64,000 bases of DNA, from the NCBI GenBank assembly GCA_016584495.1, contig WAID01000009.1:2914001-2978000 (forward strand), written 5' to 3'. Below the pieces are notes generated by a model, which saw nothing but the letters and a program-made list of their open reading frames with translations, was not told where the DNA came from and made no database searches. The position numbers and the translations under genes were made by a program. Source of the stretch: Celoporthe dispersa (Eukaryota > Ascomycota > Sordariomycetes > Diaporthales > Cryphonectriaceae). Below, piece after piece: positions 37,901 to 49,560 of this stretch (position 1 is the stretch's first letter; the number at the start of each line of letters is the position of its first letter).

Positions 37901-40900
37901 GGGGGGGTGGATGCAGGCAAGCATGATCTCTCGACGCGGACGACACTGCCAGATTGCTAATGTGGGCCCGCCGTAACGTCACAGAAGAAGGAGAGAGAGA
38001 CACAAGAGAGAGAGAGAAAAAGAAAAAAAAAGGGGAAAAAAAAAAGGCAAGGTAGGACGGCGATGTCCCTCGCGACATGCCACACTGGCCTATCGGGCGA
38101 CCTGGGGCCAGTGATCCTCCTGCTAAGCGACGTGAGTGTTGGGACATACATCCCAGCTGGTTCTCGCCCGACCTGAGGACCACGGTGAAGGGGGCAGCAG
38201 CCTGTCTGTCTCTTGCTCCCCCTGTGTGGCCTCATTACTCGTGTGCTGCCAATCCAGCAGCCTGGCCGATCGACGATATCCCGCACATTAATTTCCTCAG
38301 TCCTTGGCGGATAGCAAACAAGGCACGCCATGAGAAGCCCGAAGGGCCGATGGCGCTTATGGCGCGAATTCAGGCGCGGTGCGGTAATGATCCCAGGCTG
38401 GTAGCAACAGATTTTGAGACCCTGGGAAATGCCGATCTAGCTTGCCGCTTGCCGCGTCGAAACCCAGATACAGAGAGCAGTCTAGACTTTGGTCTGAGAG
38501 ACAGAGAGAGTGAGTGAGCGCCCAGAGCCCACACTCCCGATCTGGACCCCTTCCTCTCTCGCTCTCTTGTCTTCTCCTCGGAAGGCCCTCACCGATAATC
38601 ATCACCTCATCATCGTGCAGCAAGAAATACCGCAACCTGACTAGTGCCCAGGCGTAACCACAGTGCCCTTCACGACCTGGGCTTCTGGCTCTCGCTTGCG
38701 CCAGCAGATGACGACGTACAATCTCGAGGGGGGGCCCGATGCCGCGTCCCCTCGCACGTACAGAGAGAGATGCCCTCCCCTGACGGCACGGAACCCGTGT
38801 GCGACCTGACGTGTAGAGTCATAAGCGCCGGTGCTATAGGCCCACGACAGCCTCCTCCCTCCGCCCCCTTCCCCGGGTAGCGAATGACGGCGGTGGTAGC
38901 GGACTGGTGCCATGATCATCATCATCCTCATGTGGTGCGCGTCGTTGTTAGGTTAGAGAAGGGATGGGGAAGGGGAAGGGGGGTGTGTGTGGGTTGGTGT
39001 GGGAGTGGGTGTGAACGACCTGGGACCCAAGAGAGAGAGAGACACACACGCACACAGAGAGAGAGAGAGACACGGAGAGAGAGGGGGAGGATGCACCACC
39101 AGCCCACACTACAAGCACTACAACCCTGAGGCCCTCGCTTAGCCGGCGCAACTCGAAACGCATGAACCGTGATCGCGGGACACATACCCGAAGGAGGATT
39201 ACAGGCCGGAAAGCTAGGGCACCTGAGGGGCCAGCCGATTGCCGAGTGAGCCTGATCCGCTAAGGAGGTGGTGTGGCACCGTGGCACCGCTGGAAGGGCC
39301 CGGTAGAGCAATGCGTGTCAGTCCTAAAATAGTCCTCCTGGCAGAGCCAGCCTTGGTGCGCTGCCGCTGCCGTCACCCAAGGGGTTGTTCTACCTAGGCA
39401 GACACCCCCCCCACGTCTCTCCCGCCCGCCCTGGCGGCACACCCTCGAGGAGCAATGAGGTGCCTCTCGTTCGTAAGCGTAAACTGCCAAGGGAAGGGAA
39501 AGAGAAGGGGGGAGGGAGGGCTGAGGGAGAGTTCCTTTCATATTGGAGCCCCAGGAAGGGAAGAGGAGAGGAAGAGGAGGCGAGAGAGAGAGATCAGCCG
39601 CTGGCCTGAAGCCCTGCTGTGCCGATCTGCACAGCAAGGAGGGTTTACTGCTTTTCTACTGCTGCTACTGGTGCTACCGCCGATCTATTGCAGCTTGCAG
39701 AAGAGAGGGTGTGTGTCTCTCTCTCTCTCTCTTTTTCTAACCCCTACGTCCTTTTGGGATCGGCGGCGGCTCAGGCCCACGGCCATGGCCCCGACCGCCC
39801 AAGCGATACGTACCACTACCATGGTATGTTGCGTGTGGTGGACCCAGCATATCCACCCCTCGGCAAGCACACGAGTCGCGGACAGCCGTTGCAGGAGATA
39901 ATCTGTGCAGGTCTATGGTCCCTGTAAACTCAATTTGCTGACGAAGGCAATGTTGAGGGCAGATCTCAGCTTTTTTTTTTTGTTTTGTTGTTGTCTTGTC
40001 TCTTTTAAATCACGCTGGCGAGTCGCCGGATGCCCACCCATTCCGGTAGCCTTCCGATCACGAAATCGCGGAGGTGGGAAGGTTTAAAAAAGAAAGGATC
40101 CAGGCTCGCCACACACTGTGTAGGAGTTTGTTTTTATTTTTATTTTTTATTTTTTTTGTACCTCGGCTGGACGCAATAATGATGCTCGAGGGCTGGCGAA
40201 GCGAGCTCCTCCTGGATGTCTCAGCTGTGGCTCCCACATCTGATCATGCAGCGTCCTGCTAGGACGAAGCTTAACCAACTGAACACACACACCCACACAT
40301 AGAGAGAGAGAGAGAGACAGGCTGGAGGTTGACACGCCCTTGTCCTCTCTCTGTCTCTGTCTCTCTCTCTCTGTCTCTGTATCTGAAGAATGGGAAGGCT
40401 GGAGGAGAGATGATGAGACCCGACGTTTAGCCGTGACTTGCGTGCTTGTTATTGCAAAAGCCGATCTCTGATCATCTGGGGCCACCTTGGACCTTCGAGG
40501 CCTGGGCACCGTCGCAGGGTTTGACCATGTCTGCGACCCCTCCCCCCTCCAAGATGCGCACGGCCAGACCGCACACCAGAGGGAAGGCTACATGGCTTCC
40601 ATACTACCTACCACTAGTATAGTACTATGTGCTTGACGTGTGCTCCCGTCGTCTCATCTGCGTGGCATTGTGGGGTCAGATACACTGGTTCTACCTAGCG
40701 GGACCTTGAGGCTATTCACATAATACCAATAACAGCAGAGAGAGGATCTCACCCGTCCCTCCCTCCTCCTATGGATCTCGGCCGCGCACGTGCTTATCAT
40801 TGCTCAATGTCCGTGTGGTGGAAACAGCCGTCGTACCGTGGGTGGCCGCTAGTAATACCGATAATGCCTTTTGTCTGTTGCGTCTGAATCGAGGAGGTCT

Positions 40901-42727
40901 TCTCTCTTGGTGGCTATCAATCCACCCTGGGACTCAATATCATGCTTTGCTTTTTAGAGAGAGAGAGAGATTTACTGCACGTAGCCTACCACGCTCATCC
41001 GAGTGCCTCTCTCTCTTTCTTTCCCTCCGGAGGCTTGCCTTGGCTAGGAACTCGTTCATCCAGCCAGTAGAAGAATCTGAACTGCCGGCCCAGCTTGGTT
41101 CATACCGCCCTTCCCCTGAAACACCACGGGAATCCTCCTTGGGATCGGAAATGTGATATAACAACATGGGCCAGGGAGTTGACGGCGGTTTTTTTCTTTT
41201 ATTTTTTCTAAATTTTTCAATATTATTTTTTGCTTTCACTGGATGAACCCTGGCGTCGAGAGACATGGCGAAGAAGAAGACTCCTCCTCCTTCGCAGCAG
41301 CCGAGGATGCTCTCCTGGCAACCAAACCCCCTCCCTATCCCCCGATCCCATGAATAGCAGCATGCTTGGGGGCAGGGTAGGATCCGGTGAGAAGCAAGGG
41401 GGCACATCTCGTCCCAGCTAGATGCGCAACTGTCTCCTCAGGTCTCTCTGTCGGAATTTCGAGCTCCCAGCCGAGCTCGAGGACCCTTTCCCTCTGTGCC
41501 TCTGTTGCCCAGCTCTATCATCTGAAGGTTGACATCAGACAGGACCGGGGCGCAAGGTCGGACGGAGAGGACGAGACCGGCCAAGTCTGTTCTCCCTCCC
41601 CCTCTCCTCTTCTTCATTCTCCTCTTTTTTATCTGTGACGTGCCATGTCGCATGCCACATCGAAGCCGGCACTCTGCATGAGTGCAAAGTATCAAGAGGA
41701 CAAGACAGGACAGGATAGGACAAGGCGCATTGCGGTCACGATGGCATCCATTAGTCCATGTGATGCGCACACTGGCCCTTGCCGTGTCGATCCCTTGTGT
41801 GTGTGAACTCTTTTTTTTTTTTTATATCCTTCTCCCTCCCTGCAGAAACACAACAATGTGTCCGCTAGGAGACAACTTCGTTTCACGGTTCCATGCCCTC
41901 CCGAGAACCTTAAAAGGAAAAGAAAGAAAGAAAATAAGGCCTGTCATCCCGTTGGGCTGTCCCTCTCTCTCTCTGACGGCGCGGAGGTTTGGCCTGATGT
42001 TTGTGCGCCGCTTGGCAAACAAACAACACCCGAGGGATCTCCAAATGCATAATAAAGATCTCTCTCTCTGTCTCTCTCTCTCTCTCTGCTGGGAAGCCAT
42101 TCCCTGCACGTTCTAGGGTTGGAAGTAGTTTTTGGTACCGAATTTCAAGAGATCCTCCTCCCCCCCCCCGGGCCGTTTTCCCCAGGATACACCACACAAG
42201 AATCATCCCAAGTGTGAACCCCCCCTCCTCTCTTCCTCCTACTCTTATATTCTTAGCAATCTTGGCGCGTGCTGGCCACCGCACCACCCGGCATATGATC
42301 CTCAGACTGCCAAACACTGGCGATGCGAGGAGCCGGAAGCCGACGGTGCAGCCCTCCCTCTGAGTCGTCTCAGGCCTGGACCCGCTGGCCTCGACCGCCG
42401 CCACCGCCCGCTTGGGCCGGTCATTTATGCTTGCTGCGTCTCTTCTCCGCCGGCAGCTGGTTCCTGTGCGGCGTACAGCTCTGCCTGCACGGCTCACAGC
42501 TCCACTTGTAGCATGAGTCTCGGCTGGGAGCATGTCGAAAAAAGGGGGGCATGGACCGAACGAAACCGCCACACGCCCGACCAATGTCACCTGGAGGCCG
42601 TGCAAGGGGAGGAGGGAGGGAGGGCGAGAGAGAGCACTCTATCTGCCGCATCGGTTTGCTGTTTGTTGAAGGTAGGGAGGGGGGCGGAAAGGGGGTTGAA
42701 AACGGAATAAAAAAAAGGGGGGGGGGT

Positions 42728-42808
42728 AGAGAGAGAGAGAGAGAGAGAGGACTTGTGTACGAAACTCCATGTGTGTGTGTGTGTATGTGTGTGTGTGTGT
42801 GTGTGTGT
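42728..42808. repeat. (GA)n followed by (GT)n microsatellites
   Basis: GA at about 42728-42749, then GT at 42771-42784 and 42787-42808, preceded by a G9 run. Confidence 0.88.
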
Positions 42809-43547
42809 ATGGTGCGGGCCTGTGGTTCGACGAGGCGAGAGCCGTGATACCTCCTCGGCGAACAGACAGGACTCTCGTTTCATCCGGAGGTGGCTCATCC
42901 CTTTTTTGGGCGTCCTCGGCTGCCGCTGCCGCGATGACGGACATCTGAGGCTCAGCTCTTTGTTGGTCCTCTCATGTCCGGTACCCCAGAGGCCCAGTAC
43001 CAAGGAACAAGAAGAGAAGGAGGCTAACCTCCGCCCTGACTGCCGACAGGACCCAGACAAAAGAAAACAAAAAAAAAAAAAGTCTATCTCTCTAATCTCC
43101 TCCCATTATGTGAGGTGTGTGTGGGTGTGTGGTGTACAGTGCATGCATGACACACACACACACACACACGCAACGCACGCTATGACCTCTCGTAGTATTG
43201 CTGCTGACGAGTACTTTACCGCCCTTGGTTTAACCCCTGGGGATGTAACATGAGGCGGGAGGAAGGGAGAGGGGCGCGGGGAGTAAGCATCTTTCTTGTC
43301 TCTGTCTCTATCTCTCTTCCAAAAGAGAACACCAAGCAAAAAAAGGAAAGGAGGGAAAAAAAAAGAAGGGAGGGCCACGCAGCGAGGAGACGCGGTTCAG
43401 CGCGCCAGCGGACAGAACCCACCCCTGAACCTGCTACGTACGTCCGTGGTTGTGTGGAGAATGCCACGACGGCGCTCCGGGCTTGGCCCCATGAACCAGC
43501 TGACCTAACTACTACGTAGTATTAGTACGTATCGGTATAGTATAGTA

Positions 43548-43638
43548 ATGCTATGGTAGTCTGGTTATAGCTGAGGTGTGGTGGTCCAGGCTAGTGAGAG
43601 GCGCCCGAAGCGTTGGGTTTATTACCATAGTACTATGG
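43548..43638. repeat. Cluster of motif copies: 13-mer copy 2, TACCATAGTAC copy 3 and a 14-bp palindrome
   Basis: ATGCTATGGTAGT at 43548-43560. TACCATAGTAC at 43623-43633 overlaps the perfect palindrome CCATAGTACTATGG (43625-43638). ACTACGTAGT and other TA-step palindromes lie just upstream (43510-43545). This is the densest site for these motifs in the window. Confidence 0.7.
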
Positions 43639-45074
43639 CTATCTTCTATCTTGAGGCACCGGTGGTGACGACGACAAGTGCAGATCCGGGTCATCTAGGA
43701 GCGATTATGACTATCGTCCTCATTATCGTCATGATTAGTATTCTTATTTTGATGTGTCTCTGTTTCTCTGTCGGGGTCTCGGAGATTGAAAGGTCACCCA
43801 GGAGGCCAGGAGATAAAGCTACAGAGGGAAGAGAGGTGGCCGGGACAGGGCGACCGATCCGGTGCGGCATATCTCTGGTGCGGAAAAAGACACGGCTGGC
43901 CATGATGTCTTGCTTGCTGGGTGCTGCTGTGACGGTTTACCGGTTCAATTCTTCTTTTCTCTCCCTCTCACAGACACATTCTCTCTGTCTGGCTTATCTC
44001 ATCTCGGGATGGGCTGGTCCCGGAAGCTCCGGGCGGATCTCTTCAAGTAAGAAGAAAAGAAAGAAGAGAAGAAAAAAAAGGCCACACACATACTATGAGC
44101 GCAGGCTCCCCGAACCGCCCCACAAGTTGGGGCGCCTGACGCTATCCGACAATAACAGAGATGAGGGAGAAACGTACAGAACAAATATACCTCGGCATAA
44201 TGTATAGCCTTGCAGCAAGTGGGTTTAAAAAGAAAGAAAAGAAAGAGAGAAGAGAAAAGGCAGAGATGAGAGAGAAAAGGACGGAAAAGAGAAAAAAGTC
44301 TGAACCAGGTACGCGAGGAGAAGAGAAAGAAAAAAAACCCCCCTGCCTCCCTTGAATATCTTATTTACTACTGATAATAATTATTACACTACTACTGCGA
44401 TACTGCTTAGTACATGGTAGTAGTAATTAATAATAAGAACAAAGAGACAAACTGGAGCGGGACAAGGATAGAACTGCTAATACTTTTCTTTGAAAAACCA
44501 GCACCGCCGGGCGGTAGTCGCCGATTTCCACCTGCGCCGGTGGACTCTGTTCGCCCTGCTAGAGACAAGGAGGAATCGCGGGAGACGGAGTCACCGCTGA
44601 AGAGAGAGAAAGAAAAAAAAAGGAGAGTTAGGAGAGAAGGCGATTAAGAGAAGAAGGAAAAAAAAAAATTCTTCGATGGGCCAGTGTTTTCAGCCTCGAC
44701 CCTCACTCGGCCTGTTTTGATGGGGATCAGATAACAAGTTGGATCAGTTAAAAGAAAACAATCCATCAAGACTGATTTGTTGCTGCCAGGACCAATTTTT
44801 CACAGAGATAAAAATCAAATTTTCCTGGCGTCTTCTTGCCCGTAAACACCAGCACGAGTTCCATAGTCCACAGGAGATACAGAGAGACGAGACAACGACG
44901 ACGACGACGACGACAACAGTCTCCAGCCTCAATAAAGAGACTCACCCTACTCACTACAATCTCGTCCTCTCCCTACCTCCCTCTTACCAACAGACCTGCT
45001 ACATACTATTCTCCTCTACCAAACTACTTGCCCCCCCCCCCCTCTCCAAGAAAGAAAAAAAAACACACCTCAAG

Positions 45075-46148
45075 ATGTGCAACCAGGCCATGCACGGCTT
45101 CCTGGCCGCCCTGCCCAAGTGTGAGCACCACATGCACCTCGAGGGCTCCCTCAGCCCGGAGCTCCTCTTCCAGCTCTCGGCCAGGAACAACATCGCGCTC
45201 CCCTCGACCGCCGAGGACCCGGCCTTCGCCTCCGCCGCCGCCCTCTACGAGCGCTACGCCAGGTTCACCTCGCTCGACGACTTCTTGCACTACTACTACA
45301 TCGGCTTCACCGTGCTCCTCCACCAGTCCGACTTTGAGGACCTCGCCTACGCCTACTTCACCCGGGCCGCCGCCCAGGGCGTCCACCACGCAGAGGTCTT
45401 CTTCGACCCCCAGGTCCACCTCGCGCGCGGCATCCCCTACGCCACCATGGTCGGGGGCTTCACCGCCGCGCGCCGCCGCGCCGAGGCCGACCTGGGCCTC
45501 ACCAGCCTGCTCGTCCCGTGCCTGCTGCGCCACCTGCCCGTGCCGGACTCGCTCGCCTGTTTTGCCACCATGCGCGAGGCCGGCCACTTTGCAGACGGCA
45601 CGCTTGCCGGCATGGGCCTGTGCTCGACGGAGCGCGACATGCCGCCCTCCCTGTGGCGCGAGGTGTACGCCCTGGCCGCCGCCGACGGGTGCGCCTGACC
45701 GCCCACGCGGGCGAGGAGGAGCCCCGCGGCGTACGTGACCGAGGCGCTGGACGAGCTCAGGGTCACGCGCATCGACCACGGCGTCAACGCGCGCGACGAC
45801 CCGGCCGTCATGCGGAGGCTCGCCGCCGACAGGGTCATGCTGAGCGTGTGTCCCCTCTCCAACGTCGTGCTGCGCGGCGTGACCAGGGTGTCCGAGGTGC
45901 CGATCCGCGTGTTCCTGGAGAACGGGGTGCGGTTCAGCATCAACAGCGACGACCCGGCCTACTTTGGCGGGTATATCCTGGAGAACTACTGCGCGGTGCA
46001 GGAGGCGTTTGGCCTGAGCGTGGAGGAGTGGCGGACGGTGGCGAGGAACGCGGCCGAGGGGAGCTGGTGTGATGAGGCGAGGAAGGAGGTAATCCTGGGA
46101 GAGATTGACAGGGTCGTGGGTGAGTGGAAGGACAAGATTACGGCGTAG
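45075..46148 (+). CDS. aah1: Adenine deaminase (Aah1 type, adenosine/AMP deaminase superfamily), two compensating frameshifts
   Basis: Single exon, 357 residues when read through, close to the usual 340-360. It hydrolyses adenine to hypoxanthine and ammonia in cytosolic purine salvage. Metal and catalytic residues are visible: H19 and H21 in HHMHLEGSL, the His and Glu of TAHAGEE, the His of RIDHG, and the Asp pair of NSDDPAYF. The serine-rich block STERDMPPSLWREVY and overall length favour adenine rather than adenosine deaminase. At 45687-45689 a base is missing, causing a false TGA at 45696. At 45722-45725 a base is surplus, restoring the frame. About a dozen codons lie between, containing the catalytic HAGEE. 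Because the two cancel and the peptide between is conserved, I infer sequence errors. The ATG (CAAGATGTG) is preceded by a C12 run and an A-rich leader. Confidence 0.9.
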
Positions 46149-46592
46149 ATATATGAGAGAGAGAGGGAGGGACGGATGGGGGAGAATTGGTCCTAGAATA
46201 GAGACTGTACGAGACGAGAAAGCGCGCAATCACTTGCACGGGTGCTCTAGTAATTGTTCTTTTGCTCGACTTCTACGGCAGGTGAGAAGGAAAGAAATAT
46301 AAAATAAAAAAAAAGAAGCAGAAGCTATGCGATGGATAGCATTCCCACACCTTGAACGCCCAGCCTATGCGTGCTTGATATGCAGAGAGATTGTAAGAAA
46401 GAAAAGAAGAGAGAGAGAGAAAGAAAGAAAAAAAAGGGAAAGGGCAAAAGGAGAAGGAGAAGGAGAAAAAGAAAGAAAACCAGAGAGGGTAGTCTAAGGC
46501 CAAAAGAACCATGCCGTCCGAGATGTAGAGAGACAAAAAAAGGGGAAAAAGGTACACACACACACACACACACAGAGTACATGGACACCTCT
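46149..46592. other. Short intergenic between convergent genes
   Basis: 3' UTR space of adenine deaminase (+) and the Mch1-like transporter (-). Purine-rich (46390-46490), with an AC repeat at 46554-46574. No gene seen. Confidence 0.65.
46554..46574. repeat. (AC)n microsatellite
   Basis: About 10 AC units just beyond the transporter stop codon. Confidence 0.88.
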
Positions 46593-48493
46593 TCAGATCA
46601 CGATACCCCTCTTGGTCCAACCATTTCGCCCCCTCCACGCCCACAGCACGAGCAGGCACGCGAGCCACACGCTACCGGCCATGCCCCAATACGCCGCCGC
46701 GTAGCACTGCGTCCCATAACAAAAGAGATCGCCGTCCTCGGCACTGTTGTTGTCGCCGCCGCCATGAGGAGGGCTGCCGGGGCTCTTCTCCGCCCCGGCC
46801 TGGTACACGGCAGAGTACACAGAGCCCCAGAGCGCATTCCCCACGGCGGGAAACGTGGCCACGATGCCCCAGTTGGTGCCAAAGTTCTCCACCCCCCAGA
46901 TGATGGTGACGATGATGGGCGCGAGGGAGAAGAGCGCCCCGTAGCCGGCGCCCACGCTGGCCGACACGACCCAGAAGCGCTCCCCGTGGTTCTGGATCGC
47001 GCCCGAGGCCAGGACCGCCATGCCCAGCGACAGCAGGAGGGCGAAGAAGATGAGGAACGTGACACGGGAGACCGAGAACTTCATCCGCTGGAGCATGGTT
47101 GGCCGGGAACCCCCCGAGGGCGGCGGGAGCTGGAAGTGCTGCGTGGTGGGGCTGGGCGCCAGCAGGTCTGTGAGCGCGCCGACGAGCAGCCGCACCGCGG
47201 TGCTGGTCGCGCAGATGATGGAGACGTGCGTGGCGGCCGTGGTGGCGGGGCCCACGTGCACGTGCGCCTCCGTGGGGGGGTACAGCGTCTTGAGGACGGT
47301 CCCCATGTTGTTGACAAAGGCCTCCGCGGGACCGATGGCCAGGAAGAAGCCGGCAGCAAAGAACCACATCGTGTGGTCGCTCAGGAATCGGCGGGTCTCG
47401 GCGTTCAGCACCAGGTTCTTCCTGAACCTCGCGTCATCCCCAAAGTCCCTGGACCGGCCTAGGAGCCCGCCGTCTTCCCCATAATTGCCACCGCCGCCGC
47501 CGTCATCATCATCATCATCATCGATAGGCACCGGTTCGATATGCTCGAGCGTGCCGTAGCCACCGGCGGGGCGCGAGGGCGTGAACAGCGCGCTGCCGTC
47601 CAGGAGGCCGCTCCGCTCGAGCTCCTCGACGGCCTCGTCGATGAGCTCCTGCTCGTCGATGACCTTCATGGTGAAGGTGCCGACGAGGCCCACGGCGAAG
47701 AGCAGGACGGCGAGGAAGAGGAAGAACAGGAAGCAGTCGACGTCCCCCGGGACCCGTCCGGCAGCCTCTCGTACAGCAGCCTGCTCCCGACCTGGCTCTG
47801 CCACAGCCCGCTGAGCCCGATGGCCGTGATGGGCACGGCCAGCGCCAGACCCCGGTATTTGCCCTTGCCAAAGTTCTTGGCGCACGTGGCCACGGAGCCT
47901 ATGTAGAGAGCACACGATCCCATGCCGATCAGGATGAAGGCCAGGATCATCGCCGCATACGAGAGCCGGTCCGGGCTGGACCCCGCCGCCGCCGCCTCCT
48001 CTGCGCCGTGCTTGTACAGCCCAGCCGCGAGCCCGTAGCCAACACCAAAGAGCACAGCCGAGAGCCCCGACAGCGGTGCCGGCCCGTACCGGTCGCAGGT
48101 GTATCCGAACAGCGGCACGGGGAGGTAGAGCGCGAAGCTTGCCACGATGGCGACGCCGTTGACCTGGTACTGCGAGTAGCGCAGGCGCTCTTGGAACAGG
48201 TGCCCGTAGAGCGAGAAGGCCGTGATGGAGCCTGCGCACAGCGCGGCGGCGACGGCGGTGACGAAGGAGATGTTGCGCGTCGTCACGAGCATGGCATGAC
48301 GTCGTCGGCGGCGGCGGCGGTGGGAGGGCGTGGGCGAGTCGGAACGGTAGGACGAAGACGCCGGGCTGCTGTGGACGGAGGAGGCATCGTCGGTCGAGGA
48401 GCTTGCGTGCTGGAGGACCCGGGTGACCTCGTCGGCTGCCTGCTTGTTGCCGCCGCGGTCGCCATCGCCGCCCAGGGTCACGGCACCAGCCAT
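46593..48493 (-). CDS. mch1: Mch1-like major facilitator transporter (one frameshift)
   Basis: Single exon, about 633 residues with one base restored; ATG at 48493. Residues 1-70 are a Ser/Arg-rich cytosolic leader. TM1 follows with the family signature ISFVTAVAAALCAGSITAFSLYGHLFQ, here spanning about residues 75-100. Six N-terminal TM segments come next, then a long acidic/Asp-rich central loop (poly-Asp near 47507-47525) and six C-terminal segments (MWFFAAGFFLAIGPAEAF, WGVENFGTNWGI). This matches the fungal Mch1 family, named after monocarboxylate transporters; the yeast member is vacuolar and its substrate is not established. The frame changes at plus-strand C5 47744-47748. One more C there joins the two halves inside TM6 and explains why the N-terminal frame otherwise ends early. 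It is convergent with adenine deaminase and divergent from the F-box gene. Confidence 0.9.
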
Positions 48494-49560
48494 GACGCCG
48501 TGGGTATTACGAGCTTCTGCTGCCAGATAAGTATACTGTAAAGGGAGAAAAAGAGAGAAGGGAGAGAGAAAAGAGGGAGGGAGGAGGAGGAGGAGGAGGA
48601 AGAAAAAGAAGAAGAAGAGGTGGTGATGTCTTGAGGAGAAGAAGGAAAGGAGCGTGGACAGACAGGTCGACGTTGAGTCAAACCAGTGGTCACACGCCTA
48701 CACGTGGAAATTATGGGGGGGGGTTACTGCATATGTGCTGTAGGTGAGGAGGCCCTGTAGGTTTGACAGCCCGGGAGCTGATAAGATCAGCAAACAGCGT
48801 CATCAGCCGTTCCACAGCAGCTGACAGCTGGCAGCCACGAGCAGCGCTTCCCAGCGACACGGAGCACAGTACACACAGTACCCATGCACTACTAGTGGGC
48901 GCTAACCCACATTCCATGCGTGTACCGTGCACGCTATACTGTATTCTGTATGCTACTACATATTAATATGTAGGCATTCCGTCCATATATTCTGAACTTT
49001 GTACTGTGTACTATACATGAGATATCATGGGAGCACAAACACGCCCTCAACTGATGCTATACCGTTTCTGCTGCAGTCGCCAGGCAGCACATCAGGTCGT
49101 AATTACCGTCCTGCAGCCACACGGCAGAAAGTGCAACCTCAAACCCCTCAGCTCTTGCCTTCTCCCCTCTTGCTCCCGCCACCCTGCCTCGTTCCCTTTC
49201 CCTTTCCCCTTCTCCCTTCTCTTTCTCTTCTTCCTCTTCTTCCTCTTCCTCTTCCTCTTCTTCCTCCCACGCTCAGCTCTGCCATCCTACCTCAAAAAGC
49301 TCTCTCTCTCTCTCCCCCCCCCCTCCCTGTGTGTGTGCCAACCTTCTCTTCTCTTCCTCCTGTGGCTCCCGTGGGTGCTTGGAACAAATCAACGTATCAC
49401 GCGTGGAGAAGAACAAAAGAAGAAGAAGAAGAAACCGCAAACGAGCAGCGTTCTCTCGACCCGAGGCCTTGCTGTCGAGACTACCCAAGACTTCGCGGAT
49501 CCTGTCACGGGTGACAGGACGACGAGCAGGCGCTGTCAGTCAACATACCTGCTCATCACC
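48494..49560. other. Divergent promoter region between Mch1-like and F-box genes
   Basis: Contains GA-rich (48545-48620) and CT-rich tracts (49190-49330), as is common in fungal promoters. An AT-rich centre holds an 18-bp perfect palindrome at 48956-48973. The F-box reading frame is open far upstream, but its composition changes at the ATG. No separate gene seen. Confidence 0.6.
48956..48973. promoter_or_regulatory. Perfect 18-bp palindrome CTACATATTAATATGTAG
   Basis: It sits about 460 bp from the Mch1-like start and 590 bp from the F-box start, in the only AT-rich patch of this shared upstream region. Both half-sites are identical over 9 bp. It could be a dimer binding site, or chance. Confidence 0.35.

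Larger units (their letters stand above)
29045..45074. other. 16 kb gene desert between divergent Zn2Cys6 regulator and adenine deaminase
   Basis: No frame on either strand shows a domain, motif series or plausible exon chain. Frames over 150 codons here are low in complexity and overlap one another. Content: CT/GA-rich tracts (30130-30170, 30610-30650, 33045-33080, 40300-40380, 42060-42090, 44225-44330), CA/GT microsatellites, a GGT triplet run (34713-34740), a CTCC-rich tract (35094-35125), a three-fold 11-bp tandem of CCAGTTCCTGC type at 34812-34838, and the recurrent palindromic motifs near 31.36, 33.33 and 43.5-43.64 kb. It is upstream sequence of both flanking genes. No tRNA or rRNA signature was found. 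Confidence 0.5.

Noticed and set aside
44372..44811. Three HGATAR-type sites upstream of adenine deaminase as nitrogen-regulator sites
   Set aside because: Such sites occur about every few hundred bases by chance, so three in 440 bp of AT-richer DNA is not convincing.
4245..45074. Search for reverse transcriptase, transposase or LTR remains in the deserts
   Set aside because: No catalytic motif strings, no long terminal or inverted repeats seen by eye. A repeat-library search could still find degraded copies.
45024..46229. 401-codon open frame opposite adenine deaminase
   Set aside because: Antisense shadow of a GC-biased gene; no motif, and the sense strand has all catalytic residues.
46371..47462. 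363-codon frame opposite the Mch1-like transporter
   Set aside because: Arg/Gly/His-rich shadow; begins inside a purine-rich tract and lacks any motif.
49027..49560. In-frame N-terminal extension of the F-box protein
   Set aside because: The extension is encoded by CT-rich promoter-like sequence, while the ATG at 49561 has a strong context and starts normal protein composition.
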